A stretch of 64,000 nt of DNA from contig NZ_RJSF01000007.1 of assembly GCF_003725535.1 (NCBI RefSeq), forward strand, positions 57,108-121,107, read 5' to 3'. Of this stretch, positions 44,230 to 50,861 are shown piece after piece. The DNA is from Nocardioides pocheonensis (GTDB lineage Bacteria; Actinomycetota; Actinomycetes; Propionibacteriales; Nocardioidaceae). A program made the translations under genes and the position numbers. The first letter of the stretch is position 1. Each line of letters begins with the position of its first letter. Under the pieces are notes generated by a model, which was not told the origin of the DNA, did no database searches, and saw only the letters and a program-made list of their open reading frames with translations.

Positions 44230-46122
44230 ATGTTCCGTCGCACCATCAGTGCCACCCTGGTGGCCGGGGCCACGCTGGTCACCGCCGCCCTCGCGGCCGG
44301 CGGCCCGGCCCAGGCGGCCCAGCCCGACGGCCGCAAGGCCGTCCCGCACACCAAGCCGCTGTGGACCGCGCACGCGCGGCACCTCGGGGCGGCCGACTCG
44401 TCGGCCGCCGTGCACGGCCGGGTCTACCTGGCCCCGCAGGGCGGCCTCGCCGCGCTGAAGCAGGCCGCTCTCGCCGTCTCGACCCCGGGAAGTGCGAGCT
44501 ACCGCTCGTTCCTGACCCCGGCGCAGTACCGCGCGACGTACGCTCCCACGGCCGCGGACGTCAGCGCCGTCCGTAGCTGGCTCTCCGGGGCCGGCCTGCA
44601 CGTCGACGGTGTGGCATCGGGCAACCGCTACGTCTCGGTGAGCGGCACCGTCCGCGGAGCGGAGAAGGCCTTCGGAGCCCAGATCGGCCGCTTCGTGCAC
44701 AACGGCGACACCGTCCAGGCACCGACCTCGGCGCTGAGCGTGCCGGCTGCCCTGGCCTCGAAGGTGCTGACCGTGACCGGCATCGACACGACCCCGCACA
44801 TCACGAAGCCGAACGCCTCGCCGCTGCCGGACGCCTTCGTCAACGCGCGTCCGTGCTCGGCGTACTACGGCCAGATCCCGGCGACCACGAAGGCGGACGG
44901 CACCACGCCGCTGCCGAAGTTCAACGGCGCGACCCTGCCCTACGCCGTCTGCGGCTACAAGGGCGCACAGTTCCGTGGCGCCTACGAGGGCGGGAGCACC
45001 CTGACCGGGGCCGGCATCACCGTCGCGATCACCGACGCCTACGCCTCGACCACGATGGCCGCCGACGCGAGCACGTACGCCGCGACGAACGGCGACGCGC
45101 CGTACGCGTCCGGCCAGTACACCCAGGTCGTGGCCCCGAAGTTCACGAACACGCACCTCTGCGACCCCGCCGGCTGGTCCGGTGAGCAGACCCTGGACGT
45201 CGAGGCCGTGCACGCGATGGCGCAGGGCGCGAACATCCGCTACTACGGCGCGGCCAGCTGCCTGGACGCCGACCTGCTCGACTCGCTCGGCCAGGTCGTC
45301 GACGAGGACAAGGCCCAGGTCGTGACCAACTCGTGGGGCGACCTGGACGCGAACGAGACCGCTGACAGCATCGCGGCGTACGAGCAGGTCTTCCTGCAGG
45401 GTGCGCTGCAGGGGATCTCGTTCCTCTTCTCCTCCGGTGACAACGGCGACGAGCTCGCCAACAGCGGCGTCGTCCAGACCGACTACCCGGCCTCGGACCC
45501 GTACGTCACCGCGGTGGGCGGAACCTCGACCGCGATCGGGTCGAGCAACTCCCTGAGCTGGCAGACCGGCTGGGGCACCGAGAAGTACTCGCTCTCCGCG
45601 GACGGCACCGGGTGGACCTCGATCGGCTACCTCTACGGCGCGGGTGGCGGCTTCTCCTCGCTGTTCGCGAAGCCTGCCTACCAGGCGCAGCTGCCCGGCA
45701 CCCAGCGGGCCGTGCCCGACATGGCCATGGACGCCGACCCGACCACGGGGATGCTCGTGGGCCAGACCCAGCTGTTCCCGCACCGCGTCGTGAAGTACGG
45801 CGAGTACCGGATCGGCGGCACCAGCCTGGCCTCGCCGCTGTTCGCCGGCATGACCGCGCTCGCGCTCCAGGACCACCCGGAGGGCGCGGGACTGCTCAAC
45901 CCGGCGATCTACGGCTCGAAGGGTGCGTTCACCGACGTCACCGGCCCCGGCAAGGACGCCGGCAACGTCCGGGCCGACTACGCCAACGGCGTGGACGGCT
46001 CGGGAGGCATCCTGTACTCGGTGCGCACCTTCAACCAGGACAGCAGCCTGACGGTCAGCCGCGGGTGGGACGACGTCACCGGCCTCGGGTCACCGAACAC
46101 CGCCTGGTTCAACGTGCTGTGA
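44230..46122 (+). CDS. secreted sedolisin (S53) protease precursor
   Basis: A 630-residue secreted acid serine-carboxyl protease. A signal peptide of about 32 residues ends near GGPAQAA. Residues about 50-200 are the pro-kumamolisin-like activation domain (ASYRSFLTPAQYRATYAPTA). The catalytic domain has Glu319 and Asp323 in SGEQTLDVEAVHA, the oxyanion Asp404 in FSSGDNGD, and the nucleophile Ser532 in GGTSLASPLFAG. The Ca2+ site would be in the C-terminal WDDVTGLGSPN stretch. GGAGG precedes the ATG. It is monocistronic and ends in a strong bidirectional terminator. Confidence 0.94.
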   Translation: MFRRTISATLVAGATLVTAALAAGGPAQAAQPDGRKAVPHTKPLWTAHARHLGAADSSAAVHGRVYLAPQGGLAALKQAALAVSTPGSASYRSFLTPAQYRATYAPTAADVSAVRSWLSGAGLHVDGVASGNRYVSVSGTVRGAEKAFGAQIGRFVHNGDTVQAPTSALSVPAALASKVLTVTGIDTTPHITKPNASPLPDAFVNARPCSAYYGQIPATTKADGTTPLPKFNGATLPYAVCGYKGAQFRGAYEGGSTLTGAGITVAITDAYASTTMAADASTYAATNGDAPYASGQYTQVVAPKFTNTHLCDPAGWSGEQTLDVEAVHAMAQGANIRYYGAASCLDADLLDSLGQVVDEDKAQVVTNSWGDLDANETADSIAAYEQVFLQGALQGISFLFSSGDNGDELANSGVVQTDYPASDPYVTAVGGTSTAIGSSNSLSWQTGWGTEKYSLSADGTGWTSIGYLYGAGGGFSSLFAKPAYQAQLPGTQRAVPDMAMDADPTTGMLVGQTQLFPHRVVKYGEYRIGGTSLASPLFAGMTALALQDHPEGAGLLNPAIYGSKGAFTDVTGPGKDAGNVRADYANGVDGSGGILYSVRTFNQDSSLTVSRGWDDVTGLGSPNTAWFNVL

Positions 46123-46142
46123 TCCCGCAGCGCTAGGTCACA

Positions 46143-46189
46143 CGAGTGGCCAGTCCGTCGTGCCTCGCGTACGACGGACTGGCCACTCG
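46143..46189. terminator. bidirectional terminator between sedolisin and padR
   Basis: Perfect 19-base arms (46143-46161 and 46171-46189) flank a nine-base loop. It lies between two convergent genes and should end transcription from both sides. Confidence 0.85.
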
Positions 46190-46204
46190 GCATTCACGGA
46201 CCGA

Positions 46205-46798
46205 CTACTCGGCGATCGCGTCGAGGACCGCCTGCGCGTCCCACTCGCCGGGGTCCGTGGTCGAGCGCCACTGGTCGACCTGCTGCCGGGCCCAACCGGC
46301 CCAGGCCAGGACCGTGCGCTCCTGGTCCAGCTGGAGGCGCAGGGTCAGCGCGCTGAGGTGCACCCGCTCGGCGAACAGCGGCGGGCGCGCCGCCATGTCG
46401 GCGAGGGCCCGCACCCGGTCGCCGGCCTCCGCCTCGATCCGCTCCAGGGTCGCGCGGAGCTGGTCGAGGTCGCCCGCGTCCGCGAAGAACACCTTGACCA
46501 TCGCCTCGAACTCCCCGGCCCGCGGCGCAGCCGGCTCGTCGAGCCAGGCCGCCAGCTCGCGGCGGCCGGCGCGCGTGATCGCGTAGACGGTGCGGGGACG
46601 CTTCCCGGTCGACTCGGCGTGGGCGGTGGCGAGCCCGGCCTCGACGAGGTGCTTCGGCTCGTCGTACAGCTTGCGCTCGGCCCGGGGCCAGAACCAGTTG
46701 AGGCTGCGCTGCGCCTGCTTCGCCAGCTCGTAGGTGGTCCACGAGCGGAGCGCGAGCAGCCCCAGCAGTGCGTAGGAGGTCGTCGTGCGTCGGGCCAT
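46205..46798 (-). CDS. PadR-family regulator
   Basis: A 197-residue PadR regulator. The winged-helix domain spans about residues 1-85: SYALLGLLALRSWTTYELAK, then RAERKLYDEPKHLVEAGLA, and the wing RPRTVYAITRAGRRELAAWL (segment ends trimmed). The C-terminal PadR_C-like helical domain forms the dimer. It faces a dioxygenase-like gene with two palindromes in the gap (46812 and 46845), so it should control itself and that gene. PadR proteins usually sense aromatic or amphipathic small molecules. Confidence 0.92.
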   Translation of the reverse strand: MARRTTTSYALLGLLALRSWTTYELAKQAQRSLNWFWPRAERKLYDEPKHLVEAGLATAHAESTGKRPRTVYAITRAGRRELAAWLDEPAAPRAGEFEAMVKVFFADAGDLDQLRATLERIEAEAGDRVRALADMAARPPLFAERVHLSALTLRLQLDQERTVLAWAGWARQQVDQWRSTTDPGEWDAQAVLDAIAE

Positions 46799-46811
46799 GG
46801 CGCATCTTGAC

Positions 46812-46830
46812 ATAGTGCCCTGTGCAGTAT
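46812..46830. promoter_or_regulatory. putative PadR operator 1
   Basis: ATAGTGC and GCAGTAT flank five bases, with one mismatch. It is 14 bases before the padR start. Confidence 0.75.
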
Positions 46831-46844
46831 CTACTCTGACACAC

Positions 46845-46863
46845 ATACTGCAAAGGGCAGTAT
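46845..46863. promoter_or_regulatory. putative PadR operator 2
   Basis: ATACTGC and GCAGTAT flank five bases with perfect symmetry. It is 33 bases (about three turns) from operator 1 and 17 bases before the dioxygenase-like gene. Confidence 0.8.
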
Positions 46864-46879
46864 CTGAGAGGAGGCCCGC

Positions 46880-47674
46880 ATGACCACCGCACCCGCCCCC
46901 ACCCGCACCGGGTACGACGACCTGGGCACCGGTGCCCCGACCCTGCTGCTGCTGCCCGGCTGGTGCGGCGACCGGGACGTCTTCGACACGACGGCGGCCC
47001 ACCTGGCAAGGAGCCGCCGCGTGCTCGTCTGCGACCTTCGCGGCCACGGCGGCAACGCCCACCAGGTCGATGACTTCGACTCGGTGCAGCAGGTCGACGA
47101 CCTGGTCGCGCTGCTCGAGGAGACCGGGGTCGACCGCGTCGTCCCGGTCGCGCTCTCCCACGCGGGCTGGCACGGCATCGAGCTGCGTCGCCGGCTCGGT
47201 CCGGAGCGCGTGCCCGGGCTGGTGCTGCTGGACTGGATGGTCCTCGGCACACCGCCGGGCTTCACCGACGCCCTCGCCGGGCTGCAGGACGCGGATGCCT
47301 GGCAGGACGTGCGCGCCGCCCTCTTCGGCATGTGGACCGACGGGGTCGGCTCCCCCGCCGTGCACCGCTACGTCGACGGCATGGCCGGCTACGGGTTCGA
47401 CCACTGGCGCCGGGCCGGCCGCGAGATCGCCGCGTCCTTCGCGACGTCCGGTACGCCGCTGGAGGCGCTGGCCCGGCTCGACGACCCGTGCCCGACCCTG
47501 CACCTCTACGCCCAGCCCGCCGGCGACGACTACCTGGCCGCGCAGCAGGCGGAGGCCGCCGAGCTGAGCTGGTTCGAGGTCGAGCGCCTCGACGCGTGCA
47601 GCCACTTCCCGATGCTGGAGGTGCCCGGTGCCGTCGCCCGGCACGTCGAGCGGTTCGTCGCCCGGCTCGGCTGA
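46880..47674 (+). CDS. HOD-family cofactor-independent dioxygenase or alpha/beta hydrolase
   Basis: A 264-residue alpha/beta-hydrolase-fold protein whose closest recognisable relatives are the cofactor-free 3-hydroxy-4-oxoquinaldine/quinoline 2,4-dioxygenases (HOD/QDO, and AqdC-type PQS dioxygenases). Shared landmarks are LLLLPGWCGDRDVFD, DLRGHGGN, the elbow LSHAGW (Ser93-His94), LLDWM (Asp118), MAGYGFDHWRRAGR and SHFPMLEVP (His242). The Ser-to-Asp spacing of 25 equals that in HOD. AGGAGG precedes the ATG. An ordinary esterase role cannot be excluded. It is paired with a divergent PadR regulator. Confidence 0.8.
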   Translation: MTTAPAPTRTGYDDLGTGAPTLLLLPGWCGDRDVFDTTAAHLARSRRVLVCDLRGHGGNAHQVDDFDSVQQVDDLVALLEETGVDRVVPVALSHAGWHGIELRRRLGPERVPGLVLLDWMVLGTPPGFTDALAGLQDADAWQDVRAALFGMWTDGVGSPAVHRYVDGMAGYGFDHWRRAGREIAASFATSGTPLEALARLDDPCPTLHLYAQPAGDDYLAAQQAEAAELSWFEVERLDACSHFPMLEVPGAVARHVERFVARLG

Positions 47675-47685
47675 CCCACTCGACC

Positions 47686-47718
47686 CCCGTCCCGGCAGCG
47701 TCCTGCTGCCGGGACGGG
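47686..47718 (+). terminator. terminator after the dioxygenase-like gene
   Basis: CCCGTCCCGGCAGC and GCTGCCGGGACGGG are perfect 14-base arms around a five-base loop, 12 bases past the stop codon. No long T-run follows. Confidence 0.75.
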
Positions 47719-47814
47719 CATGTGAGCAGGAGGTAACACAGACTTCACACGTGCTGCATCGCCGCGAAACTGCGGCGTCCTGTAGTGGTTCCGACCCGCC
47801 GACGAGGGCGGGGC

Positions 47815-47960
47815 GCCCCTAGGGTTCCGCTCCATCCGTGGAGGACTGGTCCGAGAGGGGAAGCGGTCGGCACAGCGCGGTGCGGACCGTTCCACGGCGG
47901 GACAAAAGCCCGGGAGGCCAGCCGGCCCCGGGCGTGCGCGCACCTCCGGGCCAACCTTTT
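47815..47960 (+). promoter_or_regulatory. guanidine-I (ykkC) riboswitch with terminator
   Basis: The conserved blocks of the ykkC aptamer appear in order: CTAGGGTTCCG (from 47819), GGTCCGAGAG (from 47848) and ACGGCGGGACAAAAGCCCGGG ending at 47914 (last block one base over what is needed). The expression platform follows. The aptamer 3' strand GCCCGGGAGG (47908-47917) can pair with CCTCCGGGC (47943-47951), giving a hairpin ahead of CTTTTC. Guanidine binding would hold that strand in the aptamer and allow read-through into the permease operon. Confidence 0.93.
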
Positions 47961-47971
47961 CGGAGGACCGG

Positions 47972-49549
47972 ATGTCAGTCTCCACCTCGGTCGACGCCGT
48001 CAGCGCCGACGACCTCGAGAGCTTCGGCTACCACCAGCAGCTCTCCCGCCGTGTCGGCACCTACGCGTCCTTCGCGGCCGGCTTCTCGTTCGTCTCGATC
48101 CTGACCACCGTGTTCCAGCTGTTCGGGCTGGGCTTCAGCTTCGGCGGGACCGCGTTCTTCTGGACCTGGCCCGCCGTGCTCGCCGGCCAGCTGATGGTCG
48201 CGCTGTGCTTCGCCGAGCTCGCCGCGCACTACCCGATCTCCGGCGCGATCTACCAGTGGTCGCGCCGGCTCGGCGGAGCCGTCGTCGGCTGGGCGGCCGG
48301 CTGGACGATGGTGATCGCGCAGATCATCACGGTCGCCGCCGCGGCGATCGCCCTGCAGGTGGTCCTGCCGGCCGTGTGGTCGGGCTTCCAGGTCGTCGGC
48401 AACGACCCGTCGCTCGGATCCCGTGACGGCGCCGCGAACGCCGTGCTGCTCGGGTGCCTGCTCCTGGTGGTCACCACCACGCTCAACGCCCTGAGCGTGC
48501 GCACGACCGCACTGGTCAACTCCGTCGGCGTCACCTGCGAGCTGATCGGCGTGGTGCTGCTGGTGGTGCTGCTCTTCGGCCACGCCGAGCGCGGCCCGTC
48601 GGTGGTGCTGCACACCACGAACCTCGACCACACCACCGGCTACGTCGTACCGCTGCTGATCTCGGCACTGATGGCCGCCTACGTGCTGGTCGGCTTCGAC
48701 AGCGCCGGCGAGCTGTCCGAGGAGACCCACCGGCCCCGCGCCACGACGCCGCGCACGATCATCCGCGCGGTCGTCGTCTCAGGCCTGGGCGGCGCGTTCC
48801 TCATCGTCGCCGCGCTGATGTCGGCGCCCTCGCTGACCGACGGCAAGCTCGGGCTCCAGGGCCTGCCCTACGTGCTGACCAGCCAGCTCGGCACCACCAC
48901 CGGCAAGCTGCTCCTGCTCGACGTGGCCTTCGCCGTCTCGGTGTGCACGCTGGCGATCCAGACCGCAGCCGCACGGATGATCTTCTCGATGGCCCGCGAC
49001 CACGTGCTGCCGTTCTCGTCCCAGCTGAGCAAGGTCTCGCCGCGCACCGGTACGCCGGTCCTCGCCACGGTCGTGCCCGGTGTCGGCGCGGCCGCCTGCC
49101 TGCTCGTCAACGTGGGCAACGCCGGTCTCTTCCTCGGGCTCGCCAGCGTCTGCATCATGCTGCTCTACATCGCCTACCTGATGGTCACCGTGCCGCTCCT
49201 GGTCGGCCGGCTGAAGGGCCGCACGCTGCCGGACGGCGTCGACGAGGACGGCCGCCCGCTGTTCAGCCTCGGCCGTGCCGGGACCGTCGTGAACGTCGTC
49301 GCCGTGGCCTACGGCGCCCTCATGACGATCAACCTCGGCTGGCCGCGCGCGGAGGTCTACGACCCCGCGGGCGAGGGCTGGTACCTCCACTACCTGCCGC
49401 TGATCGCGCTCGCGGTGACTGCGGTCGGCGGCGTGGTCGCCTACCTCGGTCAGCGCACGGCGTACCACCGCGCGATCGGTGACCCGGTGGCCCCGCTCTC
49501 GCTGCCGCACCCCCAGCTGGGCGGCGCGATCGTCGAGGAGGAGGCGTGA
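47972..49549 (+). CDS. APC-family permease under guanidine riboswitch
   Basis: A 525-residue amino acid-polyamine-organocation permease with about twelve helices and cytoplasmic ends. GYHQQLSRRVGTYASFAAGFS is the typical N-terminal entry of the group (shown for position, residues about 19-39), and SGAIYQWSRRLGG and VGFDSAGELSEETHRPRATT are conserved inner loops. As the first gene after a guanidine-I riboswitch it most likely imports guanidine or a guanidino/urea compound; that is inferred from position. GGAGG lies ahead of the ATG within the riboswitch terminator region. It overlaps the next gene by four bases. Confidence 0.9.
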   Translation: MSVSTSVDAVSADDLESFGYHQQLSRRVGTYASFAAGFSFVSILTTVFQLFGLGFSFGGTAFFWTWPAVLAGQLMVALCFAELAAHYPISGAIYQWSRRLGGAVVGWAAGWTMVIAQIITVAAAAIALQVVLPAVWSGFQVVGNDPSLGSRDGAANAVLLGCLLLVVTTTLNALSVRTTALVNSVGVTCELIGVVLLVVLLFGHAERGPSVVLHTTNLDHTTGYVVPLLISALMAAYVLVGFDSAGELSEETHRPRATTPRTIIRAVVVSGLGGAFLIVAALMSAPSLTDGKLGLQGLPYVLTSQLGTTTGKLLLLDVAFAVSVCTLAIQTAAARMIFSMARDHVLPFSSQLSKVSPRTGTPVLATVVPGVGAAACLLVNVGNAGLFLGLASVCIMLLYIAYLMVTVPLLVGRLKGRTLPDGVDEDGRPLFSLGRAGTVVNVVAVAYGALMTINLGWPRAEVYDPAGEGWYLHYLPLIALAVTAVGGVVAYLGQRTAYHRAIGDPVAPLSLPHPQLGGAIVEEEA

Positions 49550-50244
49550 GCTGGGCCCACGAGGTCCCGGGTGGTGCGGCCTGGTCGACGCCGGTCCGCG
49601 CCGGCCGTCTGGTGACCCTGACCGCGCTCGGCGACGACGCGAACGTCAGTGTGCTGCTCTTCGGCGCGGACCGGCTCGACCGGCTCAACGTCCCCGACAC
49701 GATGAAGGCGCAGATGTCGGCCCGGATCCGGCCACCGATGGTGCTGATGTCCGACCGGGGGCTCGCGCTGGCCTCGGTGGTGTCGTCGACCAGCGACTGG
49801 CACGACTGCCTGACCGGGTTCGGCCACGACGCCCACCTCGAGCGGTTCGGCCCGTCGAGCTACGCCGCCGACCGCAACGACTGGCGCCGGTCCGCCCGGT
49901 CGGGGCTGATCAGCGAGCTGACCAAGCACGGGCTCGGCGAGGCCGACCTGCACGGGCCGGTGAACTTCTTCAGCAAGGTCGCGATCGCCGACGACGCGTC
50001 CGCGTCGCTGGCCTGGCAGGCGGGCCACACGACCGCCGGCGACCAGGTGGTGCTGCGCACCGAGCAGGACGTGCTGCTGGTGCTCTCCACGGCGCCGCAC
50101 CCGCTGTCGGGCGCGGCGTACGGGCCGGCCGGCGTCCAGGTCGAGGTCGGGTCCGCGCCGTGGCCGGCCGAGGACGACGCCAGCTGGCTGTTCCGGGACG
50201 AGTCTGCGCGCGCGCTGGAGATGTGCCGGAGGGTCGTGGCATGA
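49546..50244 (+). CDS. DUF1989 protein, urea carboxylase-associated protein 2 (CgdB-like)
   Basis: A 232-residue DUF1989 protein of the urea carboxylase-associated class. LTALGDDANVSVLLFGADR and RLNVPDTMKAQMSARI are typical, and TSDWHDCLTGFGHDAH carries Cys and His residues like metal ligands. In bacteria where it has been studied, paired DUF1989 proteins next to the carboxylase act as carboxyguanidine deiminase (CgdAB), turning carboxyguanidine into allophanate. The GTG start overlaps the permease stop. Confidence 0.88.
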   Translation: MSWAHEVPGGAAWSTPVRAGRLVTLTALGDDANVSVLLFGADRLDRLNVPDTMKAQMSARIRPPMVLMSDRGLALASVVSSTSDWHDCLTGFGHDAHLERFGPSSYAADRNDWRRSARSGLISELTKHGLGEADLHGPVNFFSKVAIADDASASLAWQAGHTTAGDQVVLRTEQDVLLVLSTAPHPLSGAAYGPAGVQVEVGSAPWPAEDDASWLFRDESARALEMCRRVVA

Positions 50245-50861
50245 CCAGCACCCTCGAGGCGACCGTGATCGACACGGTCGTCCAGCCCGGCGACGGCGCA
50301 CTCGTCGAGGTGCCGGCCGGAGGACGACTGCGGATCGTCGACCTGCACGGCAACCAGGCCGTCGACACGCTGCTCTACGACGCCCACGACATCGCCCACC
50401 GCTACTCCGCCTTCGACACCGTGCGCGAGCAGGGCGCCGTCTTCCTGACCACCGGGTCGCGGCTGCTCTCGAACCGCCTCGACGAGCTCGCCGTGATCAC
50501 CGACGACACCTGCGGGCGGCACGACACCCTCGGCGGCGCGTGCGCGCAGGAGAGCAACGTCGTCCGGTACGGCGAGCACACCCGGCATCAGCACGCCTGC
50601 CGCGAGACGTTCCTCCGGTACGGCGCACCCGCGGGCATCGGCCAGCGCGAGCTCGGGCACAACATCAACTTCTTCATGAACGTGCCCGTGACCCCGGCCG
50701 GCGACCTGACCTTCGAGGACGGTCTCTCCGCACCGGGGAAGCACGTCGAGCTGACCGCCACCCGCGACGTGCTGGTGCTGATCAGCAACTGCCCCCAGCT
50801 GAACAACCCGTGCAACGGCTGGAACCCGACGGCCGTGCAGCTGCTCGGGTGGTGGGACTGA
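50241..50861 (+). CDS. DUF1989 protein, urea carboxylase-associated protein 1 (CgdA-like)
   Basis: A 206-residue DUF1989 protein, the partner of the preceding gene. LRIVDLHGNQAVDTLLYDA opens the fold, and ETFLRYGAPAGIGQRELGHN (at its limits) and VLVLISNCPQLNNPCNGWNP contain the conserved Cys residues. It probably forms the heteromeric carboxyguanidine deiminase with the product of 49546-50244. The ATG overlaps the previous stop by four bases; its own stop shares one base with the next start (TGATG). Confidence 0.9.
   Translation: MTSTLEATVIDTVVQPGDGALVEVPAGGRLRIVDLHGNQAVDTLLYDAHDIAHRYSAFDTVREQGAVFLTTGSRLLSNRLDELAVITDDTCGRHDTLGGACAQESNVVRYGEHTRHQHACRETFLRYGAPAGIGQRELGHNINFFMNVPVTPAGDLTFEDGLSAPGKHVELTATRDVLVLISNCPQLNNPCNGWNPTAVQLLGWWD

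Noticed and set aside
46880..47674. Ordinary epoxide hydrolase or haloalkane dehalogenase
   Set aside because: Those use Asp as nucleophile. Here the elbow is Ser-His-Ala-Gly-Trp with Ser as nucleophile, and flanking motifs follow the HOD family.
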